Assembly: GCA_002397315.1 (NCBI GenBank)
Contig: DHAE01000025.1
Location: forward strand, 127,903 to 191,902
Reading direction: 5' to 3'
From: Comamonadaceae bacterium UBA4962
GTDB lineage: Bacteria > Pseudomonadota > Gammaproteobacteria > Burkholderiales > Burkholderiaceae_C
Length of the DNA stretch: 64,000 nucleotides
This document shows positions 1-7,783 of this stretch, piece by piece. Within the stretch, counting starts at the first letter, position 1, and each line of letters opens with the position of its first letter. The position numbers and the translations under genes are program-made. The notes under the pieces are model-generated. The model saw only the letters and a list, made by a program, of their open reading frames with translations, was not told the origin of the DNA and ran no database searches.

Positions 1-129
1 CTCCTGCTGCTGCATGTAGGTCTCCTGCATGGCGACGGTGTTGCCCGTGGCCGCGATGGCGGGGGCGGCACCCATGCCGCTGCTCATCATCGAAGGGGTG
101 GAGGAAGAAAGGGAAGAGATGGAAGCCAT
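1..129 (-). CDS. Partial small T3SS-associated protein (needle/rod-like candidate)
   Basis: The reading frame starts at ATG 129 on the minus strand after an AGGAG ribosome site and runs off the left edge, so only the first 43 residues are visible. They are Ser-, Met-, Ala- and Gln-rich (MASISSLSSS at the start) and lack a cleavable signal peptide, as is common in T3SS substrates and needle or rod subunits. It is the fifth gene of the operon that begins with hrcC. In Ysc-type operons the needle gene sits next to sctE/sctG-like chaperone genes, so a needle or inner-rod subunit is an inference from position. The visible part has no diagnostic motif. Confidence 0.5.
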   Translation of the reverse strand, partial: MASISSLSSSTPSMMSSGMGAAPAIAATGNTVAMQETYMQQQE

Positions 130-178
130 GGAACACTCCTAGTTGAGAAAAGTGCGGTCGAACCGCGGTGGGGGGAAA

Positions 179-631
179 TCAATGGGAGCCGGGTCTGAAG
201 CCCCTGCCGAGGAACTGCAGCACGCCCTGTGCCGCCTGCCGCACCGGCTGGTCCGTGCTGGTCGCCAGCACGTTGTCGATCCAGTGCCGCCATTCCCGGT
301 CTCCCTCGAAAAGCAGCGTGAGGGCCAGCGCCACCTTGCTCGCGCCGTCCTCCGGGTGCTGTTCCACCTGCTGCTGCAGCTGCTCGCGTTCCTTGCCGCG
401 CTGACCTGCCATGGCCATGACGATGCTGCGGTAGAGCAGGTAGGTGCTGCTGTCCTCCAGCGTGGCCTCGACGGCCTGGCTGATCGTGTCCGCGTCTTCG
501 CCGACGCGGTACACGGTGCCGAGCAGCGAGGTGCTCATGAGGTTGCGGTAGATCGCCGGGTACGGGGTGGAGGGGGCCGCGGGGGCCTCGGGGGCCGTGT
601 ACGGGACGGTGGAGACCATTGCGTGGTACAT
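179..631 (-). CDS. TPR-like T3SS chaperone candidate (YscG/SctG-like)
   Basis: A 150-residue soluble protein. The start at ATG 631 has a good AAGGAGG site 8-9 bases upstream. After a Pro-rich N-terminus, residues about 25-140 are helical with TPR-like spacing of Ala and Leu, and the 35-residue periodicity resembles YscG-type needle chaperones. It sits between an SctE-like gene and a small secreted-protein gene, the neighbourhood expected for the pair of chaperones that keep the needle subunit monomeric in the cytoplasm. The family assignment rests on position, size and predicted fold; there is no clear catalytic or binding motif. A structural search would settle it. Confidence 0.5.
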   Translation of the reverse strand: MYHAMVSTVPYTAPEAPAAPSTPYPAIYRNLMSTSLLGTVYRVGEDADTISQAVEATLEDSSTYLLYRSIVMAMAGQRGKEREQLQQQVEQHPEDGASKVALALTLLFEGDREWRHWIDNVLATSTDQPVRQAAQGVLQFLGRGFRPGSH

Positions 632-648
632 GTCGGTGCCTCCTTCGA

Positions 649-912
649 TCAAGCGGCCAGCGCCGAGCCGTGCAGCGTTTCCCAGATCTTCCGGATCACG
701 CGCTGCGATGCCTGGAAGGCGGTCTCCAGCTGGCCGATCAGCTGCCGTTCGGCGTCGACGCGGGCGTGCGTCTTCATCGCGCCGCTCTCCCGCGCGGCCT
801 CGTCGAAGTACCGGATCATGGCGCGTGCGTGGTCGCCGCTCAGGTCCTGGCTCAGGGCCTTCTCGAGGTTTTCCAGATCGCTGAAGATGGTGGATTCGAT
901 GGGTGCGGTCAT
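649..912 (-). CDS. Small helical T3SS protein (SctE/SsaE-like candidate)
   Basis: An 87-residue, charged, all-helical protein with no signal peptide or membrane segment. Leu and Ala recur with heptad spacing (residues about 8-25 and 55-80), suggesting a helical hairpin. It begins 18 bases downstream of sctD and is followed 17 bases later by the TPR-like gene. In Ysc and SPI-2 systems the gene after sctD encodes a needle co-chaperone of similar size and helical character, so that role is inferred. Sequence identity with that family is too low to claim from reading alone. Confidence 0.5.
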   Translation of the reverse strand: MTAPIESTIFSDLENLEKALSQDLSGDHARAMIRYFDEAARESGAMKTHARVDAERQLIGQLETAFQASQRVIRKIWETLHGSALAA

Positions 913-930
913 GGTTTGTCGGTCCTTGGG

Positions 931-1938
931 TTAGCGGAAGAATTCCTGCCGATCGGCGGCGGAGGGCCGCCGTCCGGCAGTGAGCGAGAGGTGCTTCACC
1001 CCGTCGCGCGTCTGCATGTACTGCAGGCCGTCGGTTTCCATCAGGGCGCTCATGGCGGGCTGGCCCCGTGGCGGGCGCTGCGTGGCGGCGACCTCGATGC
1101 TGCGCACGAGCGGCGCCAGGTCGGTGGCCACGCGGGACGCGGTCTGCCGCAGGGACGCGAGGTCTGCCGCCTCGCCCTTGACGATGAAGTAGCCGTTGCC
1201 CTGGTGGCTGATGCGCAGGCCGGACTGGCCCAGCGCGTCGGCGATGCTCTGGGCCACGTCGGTGGCGGTGGCGAAGGACTGCACCACGCGCTCGCCCTGG
1301 AAGGGCGCGAGGCGTTGCCGCAGCGCGTCGGCGTCGGAGGGCTGGCGCAGCAGTCCGCGCACCACGACGCCGTCGCCCTCGCCGACCACCTCGTAGCCGG
1401 AGACGGACGCGCCCTCGAGCGCGCGTTCGACGCGGCTCTTCAGCGGCTCCCGCGTGGCCGCCGCAGCGGCGGCCGGTGCCCGCTCCGCCTGGCTCGCGCC
1501 GAGCGGGGAGACGACCGCGCCCAGCGCCGCCGTCACGAGCGCGGTGCCCGCCGCCGCGAAGGCCACCCGGTGCCAGAGGACGCGCGTCCTGCCGGCGGCC
1601 GCCTGCGGAGCGGGAACGGGGGCCGCGGGAGGTTGCACCAGCCGGGCGATGATGTCCGCGTCCGCGGGCCAGGCCTGGTCGGCGGGGCCTGCGCACAGCA
1701 CGACGTCCCCGAAGCGGCGCGGCTCGAAATCCTGCAGGGTGGCGGACGTGCCGGCCTCGCCCGATTCCGTCGCGATGCGCACCATGCCGTCGTCTCCCGT
1801 GTCGATCACCATCGGATCGGCGGACCAGTCGAGGAGCTGGATGTCCGCCGCGTCGTCCGCGCTGATGTGCTGGCGCGTTGGCGTCAAATTTATGCGGGCA
1901 CCGGCATGCTGGCCGGTCAGTACACGAAGCTGCTTCAT
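931..1938 (-). CDS. sctD: T3SS inner-membrane ring protein SctD (HrpD5/HrpW/YscD type)
   Basis: A 335-residue protein forming the outer of the two inner-membrane rings of the injectisome. Residues 1-100 look like the cytoplasmic forkhead-associated-like domain of SctD proteins (LRVLTGQHAGARINL at the start). One transmembrane segment lies at about 120-143. Two periplasmic ring-building repeats follow at about 165-220 and 226-285 (BON-like, with YEVVGEGDGVVVRG in the first). Its ATG overlaps the hrcC stop (ATGA), so the outer-membrane secretin and its inner-membrane partner are translationally coupled. Length is normal for the family. Confidence 0.85.
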   Translation of the reverse strand: MKQLRVLTGQHAGARINLTPTRQHISADDAADIQLLDWSADPMVIDTGDDGMVRIATESGEAGTSATLQDFEPRRFGDVVLCAGPADQAWPADADIIARLVQPPAAPVPAPQAAAGRTRVLWHRVAFAAAGTALVTAALGAVVSPLGASQAERAPAAAAAATREPLKSRVERALEGASVSGYEVVGEGDGVVVRGLLRQPSDADALRQRLAPFQGERVVQSFATATDVAQSIADALGQSGLRISHQGNGYFIVKGEAADLASLRQTASRVATDLAPLVRSIEVAATQRPPRGQPAMSALMETDGLQYMQTRDGVKHLSLTAGRRPSAADRQEFFR

Positions 1939-3962
1939 GGCTTGCGAACCTCCGAAGAGAGCGCGACATCGACGCCCGGCGCGCTTTGCGCGATCACGCG
2001 GGGCGTGATCAGGAACAGCCGTTCGGTGCGCTTGGTCGTGTGCTCGGTGCTGCGGAACGCCCCGCCCACCACCGGCAGCCTGGACAGGCCCGGCACCGCG
2101 TTGTTCTGCGTGTTTTCCGTCTCGATGGTGATGCCGCCGATCAGCAGGCTCTCGCCCTCGCGGACGTGGGCCTCGGTGCGGATCTCGGTCTTCTTGACGA
2201 TGGGGATCTGGTCCACCGAATTCGCCTCGAAGGCGCCGTCCTCGATGTAGAGGCTGAGCTTGATGGTGTTCCTGCCGTCCACCGCGGTCACCTGCGGCGT
2301 CATCTGCAGCAGTGTGCCGGCCTCGATCTGGAAGAGGTTGGCCTCCAGGTTGCCGGCGACGCGCACCGTGGCCACGCGCTTTTCCCGCATCACCGCCGCG
2401 CGGTTGGCCACCCCGAGCACCGAAGGCTTGGAAAGGATGCGTGCCTTGCCCTGGGCTTCGAGGGCGCTGATGTTGGCCAGCAGGTGGCGGCCCGCATCCA
2501 GCACGATGGTGCCCAGCGCGGCGGGCGACGTGGGCACCGGCAGGCCGGCCGTCACCGTGCTCGTGCCGGCCCGCAGCGACCAGTTCACGCCCAGGGCGTC
2601 CACGCTGTCGGAATTGACCTCGATGATGGTGGCCTCCAGTTCGACCAGCTGCGGCCGCTGGTCGAGCCGGCCGATCAGCGCCTCGTACTCGCCCATGCGG
2701 TCGGCGCGGCCGTACACCACGACCGCGTTGGTGCCCTCGTCGGCTTCGAAGCGGGGCGGCGCGTCCTCGGGCTTCATGGACGACGCGGAAGACGACGCGG
2801 ACGGCAGCGACGTCGCCATCGGCGGGCGCGCGCCCTCGTCGGCATTCGCGCGCGGCAGCGGCGGAAGGAACTGGTTGGCCGCGGGCACGGGCACGTAGGC
2901 CCCCATGCGCCGGCGCGTCTGCTGCTCGAGCTTCTCGACCACCTCGGCCGTCGCGGCCTGGGATGCCGCGAGCGCGGGATGGATCCCTTCGTTGCCGTAG
3001 AGCCTGCGCAGGGTGGAGGCCACGCCCGGCACCACCGAGTTGCCGAGGGTGCGGTCGCTGGCCGATGCGAACTGCAGGCGGAAGACGCGCACGGTGCGTT
3101 CCGCGTTCGCGGTGACCCCGGCATCCAGGGCGTCGAGCGCCGCCGTCACGAGTTCCACGTGCCGCGGCGGGCCGGAGACGTAGATGGTGCTGCTGACGGC
3201 GTCGTAGCGGATGGGGTAGCGCCGGTCGCCCACGTTCAGCGACTGCAGCATGCCGGTGAGCTGGTCGCGGTTGAATCCCTTGATGCGGAACAGGCGGCTC
3301 TGGATGGCCTTGCCCGGGTAGAAGTAGAGCGCCGAGCCGTCGTAGTACCACAGCATGTTGTAGGCGCGGGCCATGCTGTCCAGGAACTCGCGGGGCTTGG
3401 TGTCGAAGTTGGCATTGACGGTGCCGTCCAGGCCGTCCGCCACCACCGCGGGAATGCCCTGGCTGGCCGCGAAGTCCTGCAGCACGTCCGCCAGCCGCTT
3501 GTTGTCCGCGCGGTAGAGGAACTGGCCGCGGCTCCAGGGCTCGGAGGTGCGCCCGGTGGGCATGAGCGTTTCGAGCGACCGCCCGGTGGGGTTCGGCGGC
3601 AGCGCCACGGGGCGGGCGGTGGCCGGCAACGGGGCCGGCGGGGGAGCCGCCAGGGCGGGGGCCGGCGCAGGCGCGGGAGGTGGTGCCGCGGCGGGGGCCG
3701 CGGCCCAGGCGCTGCCGGAGGCTGCCGCGGCCGCCGGGGCCGACGGCTTGCGGGCCGGGGCGCGCGCCGGGGGCTGGCTGGCGGGCGGCGTGCCGGCCGT
3801 CGCGGGGTTCGTCAGCTCGATGCTCCGCTGGAGCGGCGATACGTCCGATGCGCGTGCGGGCGGCAGGCCCGCCATGCCCGAGGCGATCAGCGCGCAGGCG
3901 AGCGTGGCGCGTTGCAGGCCGCTGGCCGGGCCTCGCCAGGGAAGGGGGGGGAGTCGATGCAT
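1935..3962 (-). CDS. hrcC: Type III secretion outer-membrane secretin HrcC/SctC
   Basis: A 675-residue secretin that forms the outer-membrane ring of the injectisome. A signal peptide occupies residues about 1-38 (ending PARA-SD). A Pro/Ala-rich stretch follows at about 50-125, then N0/N1 domains, and a C-terminal secretin domain containing LLIGGITIETENTQNNAVPG and LFLITPRVI near the end. It is longer than the usual 550-610 residues of HrcC because of the Pro/Ala-rich insert. ATG 3962 is chosen, with GGAG 10 bases upstream; a GTG at 3965 directly before it is an alternative. A perfect PIP box lies upstream, implying HrpX control. The rest of the operon runs off the left edge. Confidence 0.92.
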   Translation of the reverse strand: MHRLPPLPWRGPASGLQRATLACALIASGMAGLPPARASDVSPLQRSIELTNPATAGTPPASQPPARAPARKPSAPAAAAASGSAWAAAPAAAPPPAPAPAPALAAPPPAPLPATARPVALPPNPTGRSLETLMPTGRTSEPWSRGQFLYRADNKRLADVLQDFAASQGIPAVVADGLDGTVNANFDTKPREFLDSMARAYNMLWYYDGSALYFYPGKAIQSRLFRIKGFNRDQLTGMLQSLNVGDRRYPIRYDAVSSTIYVSGPPRHVELVTAALDALDAGVTANAERTVRVFRLQFASASDRTLGNSVVPGVASTLRRLYGNEGIHPALAASQAATAEVVEKLEQQTRRRMGAYVPVPAANQFLPPLPRANADEGARPPMATSLPSASSSASSMKPEDAPPRFEADEGTNAVVVYGRADRMGEYEALIGRLDQRPQLVELEATIIEVNSDSVDALGVNWSLRAGTSTVTAGLPVPTSPAALGTIVLDAGRHLLANISALEAQGKARILSKPSVLGVANRAAVMREKRVATVRVAGNLEANLFQIEAGTLLQMTPQVTAVDGRNTIKLSLYIEDGAFEANSVDQIPIVKKTEIRTEAHVREGESLLIGGITIETENTQNNAVPGLSRLPVVGGAFRSTEHTTKRTERLFLITPRVIAQSAPGVDVALSSEVRKP

Positions 3963-4002
3963 CACTCAAGTTCTCCGGTGGGGGACATCTGCGCTGAAGG
4001 AA

Positions 4003-4064
4003 AGAGTAGGGGCCGGGTGCTGCGCGGGCCCGCCGGAATGCGAAGCCGGGCGGGCGCAGGCGAA
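4003..4064 (-). promoter_or_regulatory. PIP box and -10 element of the hrcC operon
   Basis: Read on the minus strand, TTCGC (4064-4060), 15 bases, TTCGC (4044-4040) is a perfect plant-inducible-promoter box. Exactly 31 bases further down is TACTCT (4008-4003), matching the YANNNT -10 element described for HrpX-dependent promoters. The inferred transcript start is near 3996, about 30 bases before the hrcC start codon. HrpX is not in the window, so regulation is inferred from the established motif. Confidence 0.85.
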
Positions 4065-4143
4065 ACCCGGTCCGCGCAGGGCTGTGCACCGTGGATCGCC
4101 GGCCACGGCACGGGGACGCGGCACCGGTCCGCGGGCGCCGCGT

Positions 4144-4168
4144 TTCGCCTTCCGGGCCATCGCTTCGA
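4144..4168 (+). promoter_or_regulatory. Imperfect PIP/hrpII box before the methyltransferase gene
   Basis: TTCGC (4144-4148), 15 bases, TTCGA (4164-4168). It fits the TTCG-N16-TTCG form of the hrpII box but has one mismatch to the strict PIP consensus. The sequence 31 bases downstream (TGGAAT, 4200-4205) misses the YANNNT -10 consensus at its second base. It faces away from the hrcC PIP box 80 bases to the left, so the 360-base gap 3,963-4,322 looks like a divergent HrpX-type control region; no gene was seen in it. Confidence 0.45.
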
Positions 4169-4322
4169 CCCCGGGCGGGGCGCAGAGCGGGCCGCCGTTT
4201 GGAATGGGAGCGGGGCCCGTCCCCACGGCAGCCGGCGCCCCGTCCGGGTGCTGCACAGGCCTGTGGCGCCCGGCGCGTCGCCCGCGCCGGGCCTGCTTCC
4301 TCACCCCGAAAAGGAATCGACG

Positions 4323-5735
4323 ATGTCACTCCCCCGCACCGCGGCGAACGAACTGGTCTACACCCATGGCTACTACGAGATCCTGTCCCCGGGCACGATC
4401 GCGGCGGCCCTGGAATCGCGAGGATTGCGCGCCCCCGATCTGCAGGCACCGCTGTGCTGTTTCGAGCTGGGCATGGGCTTCGGGGTCTCGCTGCTGGCCC
4501 ATGCGGCTGCCTTCCCGCACATGCGCTTCTTCGGCAACGACTTCAATCCGGCGCACGTCGCCTATGCCCGCGGCCTGGCGCGCGATGCCGGCCTGACCAA
4601 CGTGGAGGTGTTCGAGGACGGCTTCGATGCGCTGCCCGAGCGCGACCTGCCCCCGATGGACTGCATCGCCATGCACGGCGTGTATGCATGGGTCTCGCCG
4701 GCGCTGCGGCGGTCGATCGTGCGGTTCATCGAACGGCGCCTCAAGCCGGGCGGCGTGGTGTTCGTGAGCTACAACGCACTGCCCGGCTGGGCACCGCTGC
4801 TGCCGCTGCGCGAACTGTTCCATCTGCATGCCGAGCGCGTCGCGGCGCAGGATGCCGACGCCGCCACCCAGTTGCAGGGCGCGCTGGATTTCATCCAGGG
4901 CGTGGCGGCCTGCGGCGGCTACCTGCCCGCGCATCCGGCCGTGGCCGGTCGCCTCGATCACGCGCGCGTGGCGGGGCCGCACTACGCGCTGCACGAATAC
5001 GTGGGCCCGGACTCGCACCCCCTCTATTTCCACCAGGTGGCGGGCGAGCTGGCCGGCGCGGGGCTGGAGTTCGCCGCACCGGCCCTGCTCGCCGAACAGG
5101 TGGATGCCGCCTGCCTGCCCGCGGGGCTGGCGGCGCTGCTGGCGACCACCGCCGACCCCGTGCTGCGCGAGACCCTGCGCGACTATGGCCTCAACCGGTC
5201 GTTCCGGCGCGATCTGTTCGTGCGCGGGGCCGAGCCGCTGGCGGCGGGCGAGCAGGAGGCCCGCATGGCGGACCGGGCGTGGATCCTCGCCGTGCCCCGC
5301 GACGAGGTGCCCGACGGCGCCGCCCTGCGGCTCGTGTCGCAGTGGCTGGGCGAGGCCGCCTGCGGTGCGTTGCTCGATGCCGTGGGCGGTGCGCCGGTCC
5401 GGCTGGGGGACGTGCTGCTGCGGCCGGAGCTCGCAGGGCTGCCGGCCCGGACGGTGCACGACGCGCTGATGCTGCTGGCCTCCAGCAACGTGGTCATGCC
5501 GGCGCTGCCCGCCGCGCTGCGCGACGCGGCCCGGGCCTCGGTGGCCCGCTTCAACGCGGCCGTGCTGGAGCGCGGCGGCACGGACGGCACCCGCCACCTC
5601 GTGTGCGCCACCTCGGGCCTGGCCACCGAATGGACGCCCGTGACGCTGCAGCAGATCCGCAACGCGCTGCAACACGACGGGCCGGCGGCCACCGTGCAGC
5701 GCGCGCCCCTGCTGGGGCGCCTGGGGGTGCTGTGA
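4323..5735 (+). CDS. Class I SAM-dependent methyltransferase with regulatory domain (PKMT-like)
   Basis: A 470-residue cytoplasmic protein. The SAM-binding motif I is FELGMGFG (residues 47-54), followed by the acidic strand end FFGNDFNP (69-76) and the post-motif LKPGGVVFVSYN (140-151). The second half resembles the methyltransferase regulatory domain found C-terminal to class I methyltransferases such as the Rickettsia outer-membrane-protein lysine methyltransferases. The start follows AAGGAA 8 bases upstream. It overlaps the next gene by 4 bases and diverges from hrcC behind a possible PIP box, so a role linked to T3SS or cell-surface protein modification is inferred. The substrate is unknown. 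Confidence 0.75.
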   Translation: MSLPRTAANELVYTHGYYEILSPGTIAAALESRGLRAPDLQAPLCCFELGMGFGVSLLAHAAAFPHMRFFGNDFNPAHVAYARGLARDAGLTNVEVFEDGFDALPERDLPPMDCIAMHGVYAWVSPALRRSIVRFIERRLKPGGVVFVSYNALPGWAPLLPLRELFHLHAERVAAQDADAATQLQGALDFIQGVAACGGYLPAHPAVAGRLDHARVAGPHYALHEYVGPDSHPLYFHQVAGELAGAGLEFAAPALLAEQVDAACLPAGLAALLATTADPVLRETLRDYGLNRSFRRDLFVRGAEPLAAGEQEARMADRAWILAVPRDEVPDGAALRLVSQWLGEAACGALLDAVGGAPVRLGDVLLRPELAGLPARTVHDALMLLASSNVVMPALPAALRDAARASVARFNAAVLERGGTDGTRHLVCATSGLATEWTPVTLQQIRNALQHDGPAATVQRAPLLGRLGVL

Positions 5736-6463
5736 GGGCCGCCCCCGCCGCCGGCCGGCGCGTCGCCCGCCGGGCCGTGGCGCTCTGCCTGGGCCTGGCC
5801 GCGGGCGTCGCCACCGCGGGAGGTGGCGCCTACGACTGCCGGCTGCCCGGCGGCCCGGAGGTGCTCGTGGTGGGCGCGGACCTCGGCCGGCGCTTTCCCT
5901 CGATCGGCAGCGCCTGCGAGGCGGCTGCGTGGGCGCCCGCCGCGGAGGTCCCGCCGCCCGCCTGGCCGGCGCTGCCCGTGCGCGTGATCCAGGCTCGGAG
6001 CGCGCGCTGGCCGTCCGACGGCGCGCGCGGCGGCAAGGGCGCCGGCCCCGGCATCAGCAGCCGGGCCGAGGCCCTCTCGCACATCATCGAATCGGCCGCG
6101 CGGCGCCATGCGATCGATCCGCACCTGGTGCGCGCGGTCATCCAGGTCGAGTCGGCCTACTCGCCGCAGGCCCGCTCGCCCAAGGGCGCGATGGGCCTCA
6201 TGCAGCTCATGCCGGCGACCGCGGCGCGGTTCGGCGCCACCACGGAAGAAGAGATCCTGGCGCCCGCGGTGAACGTGGACGTGGGCGTGCGCTACCTGCG
6301 CTTCCTGGCCGACCGCTTCGGCGGCCGTACCGACCTCGTGCTGGCGGCGTACAACGCGGGCGAGGGTGCCGTGATCCGGCACGGCTACCGCGTGCCCCCC
6401 TACCGCGAAACCGTCGACTACGTGCGCAAGGTGCTCGATCTGTATCCGGGCTCCGGCCGTTGA
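5732..6463 (+). CDS. Lytic transglycosylase, T3SS-associated (Hpa2/HpaH/IpgF-like)
   Basis: A 243-residue SLT-fold murein lytic transglycosylase. The GTG start at 5732 overlaps the methyltransferase stop (GTGA). An export signal is visible at residues about 1-30 (VALCLGLAAGVATA). The catalytic Glu is E140 in VIQVES, followed by GAMGLMQLMP (152-161), AAYNAGEGAV (205-214) and PPYRETVDYV (222-231), the usual family motifs. Specialised transglycosylases of this kind open the peptidoglycan for T3SS assembly, and this gene lies within the T3SS locus, so that role is the likely one. The 3' end overlaps the convergent gene at 6418 by 46 bases. Confidence 0.85.
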   Translation: MRAAPAAGRRVARRAVALCLGLAAGVATAGGGAYDCRLPGGPEVLVVGADLGRRFPSIGSACEAAAWAPAAEVPPPAWPALPVRVIQARSARWPSDGARGGKGAGPGISSRAEALSHIIESAARRHAIDPHLVRAVIQVESAYSPQARSPKGAMGLMQLMPATAARFGATTEEEILAPAVNVDVGVRYLRFLADRFGGRTDLVLAAYNAGEGAVIRHGYRVPPYRETVDYVRKVLDLYPGSGR

Positions 6464-7278
6464 ACGCACGGCGCGCCCACCACGGCACGGAACCCCTTCC
6501 GGAGCATGCCGGCGCCCCTGCGGGCCGGCGGCACCGCGGCCGGGAGCGGATGGTCGGTCAGCAGCCACCGCACCAGAGGCCGCTCTCCGAAGCGCGAGGC
6601 CAGCGCCGCGGCGGCCGGCGGCACCTCCATGGCCGGGTCGCCGTGCAGCGCGTGCTGCAGGAGGTGGCGGGCGCCCTGCAGCAGCAGCGCCTGGGCGTCG
6701 CCGTGCAGCCCTTCCGAGCGGCGCGCGGCCACCGGCATTTCCGCGAGGCGGGCCAGGCCGGCGATCAGCGCGGGAACGGGCCGGCCGTGCTGGAAGCCCT
6801 GCTGCACGTCCACGATCAGCCAGCCTTCGCCCGCTTCGGCGTCCACCGTCCGCGCACCGGTGCCGATACCGTCTTCGGTACCGATGTCGGTACCCCAAGG
6901 GGCCGTCAGATGCAGGAAGTCGGACGTGGTGGCGTAGGCATGGGCGAAACGGCCCTTCACCAGCACGCGCAGCATCGGATGGAGCGCCGCGCCGTCGCCG
7001 CCCGCCAGCGATTCCAGGCGGACCAGCAGGCCCTGCAGGGCCATGTGCAGGGGCACGAGCGAAGCCGTCCCGTACAGCGCGTGCAGCGACGGCGACACCC
7101 AGAGGTCCGACGCCTGCGGCTGGCCGTCCGGGCGCTGCACCGGAGGCTCGACCAGCGAGACGCGCCGCAGCGCTCCGCCGGCCCGCCCGATGAACGACAG
7201 GGGCAGGGCCACGTCGGGCCCCCCGTCCGGCGGCAGGGCGGACGGCTGGCGGAGGCGCGTCAGCGGGGCGCCTGGCAT
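6418..7278 (-). CDS. Unknown T3SS-locus protein
   Basis: A 286-residue soluble protein without signal peptide or clear transmembrane segment. It is Ala-, Leu-, Pro- and His-rich, mostly helical in the second half (about 165-260), with a short Gly/Thr/Asp repeat at about 128-141 (GTDIGTEDGIGTG). The start at ATG 7278 has GAGGA upstream and overlaps the preceding gene's end by 19 bases, so the two are probably translated together. I do not recognise the family. Its place after HrpB1-like and GNAT-like genes suggests an accessory secretion protein such as a sorting-platform or chaperone component, but nothing in the sequence proves this. Confidence 0.6.
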   Translation of the reverse strand: MPGAPLTRLRQPSALPPDGGPDVALPLSFIGRAGGALRRVSLVEPPVQRPDGQPQASDLWVSPSLHALYGTASLVPLHMALQGLLVRLESLAGGDGAALHPMLRVLVKGRFAHAYATTSDFLHLTAPWGTDIGTEDGIGTGARTVDAEAGEGWLIVDVQQGFQHGRPVPALIAGLARLAEMPVAARRSEGLHGDAQALLLQGARHLLQHALHGDPAMEVPPAAAALASRFGERPLVRWLLTDHPLPAAVPPARRGAGMLRKGFRAVVGAPCVQRPEPGYRSSTLRT

Positions 7279-7748
7279 GGTGCGTCCTCATGGACCCGGG
7301 GCGCGCGCCGGCGCAGGCCCCGGCGGTAGGGATAGGCGGTCTTGCGCGTGCCGCCCTGCGGTACGAGGCGGTACAGCACGTCGTCGCCGCGCTCGCCCAC
7401 ACGCTGCCAGCCGTGGCGGTCGAGGAAGCGCAGGCACCGGTCGTTGTCGTGCTCCACGGCGACGGTGATGTCCGCGCGCAGCGCGAACAGCCACTCCAGG
7501 GCCGGCTTGAGCAGCAGGGCCCAGCGTCCGTGGTGGGAGGGCAGCACGGCGATGTGCGCCTCCTCCCCGTCGAACAGGATGCCGCCGATGGGCCGCCCGT
7601 CGGCCTCGAAGCCGATCGAGGGGCACTGCGCATAGAACGCCGCGAACCGCTCGCGCGTCACCGCGCCGGCATAGCGCCCGGAACCCGGGCGCAGCGCGTC
7701 GGCGTCGTAGAGCACGCCCAGGTCCGCGCGCTCGGTCAACTTCAGCAT
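7260..7748 (-). CDS. GNAT-fold acetyltransferase-like protein in the T3SS locus
   Basis: A 162-residue protein with the layout of a GCN5-related N-acetyltransferase. A strand pair GFEADGRPIGGILFDG is at residues 46-61, the acetyl-CoA pyrophosphate-loop region VLPSHHGRW at 68-76 and the motif B helix DNDRCLRFLDRHGWQRVG at 101-118. The loop lacks the usual R/Q-x-x-G-x-G/A pattern, so activity is uncertain. The C-terminus (130-162) is basic. The start at ATG 7748 has AAAGGA upstream. It overlaps the next gene by 19 bases and follows HrpB1 by 35 bases. It could modify a secretion component, or be a catalytically inert adaptor. Confidence 0.65.
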   Translation of the reverse strand: MLKLTERADLGVLYDADALRPGSGRYAGAVTRERFAAFYAQCPSIGFEADGRPIGGILFDGEEAHIAVLPSHHGRWALLLKPALEWLFALRADITVAVEHDNDRCLRFLDRHGWQRVGERGDDVLYRLVPQGGTRKTAYPYRRGLRRRAPRVHEDAPCQAPR

Positions 7749-7783
7749 GGTGGTGTCCTTTTCGGGAACGTCGGGAGCGCGCG

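Noticed and set aside
1878..4322. Long plus-strand open frame running into the methyltransferase
   Set aside because: It is antisense to hrcC and has Arg/Gly/His-rich shadow composition. The real gene starts at 4323.
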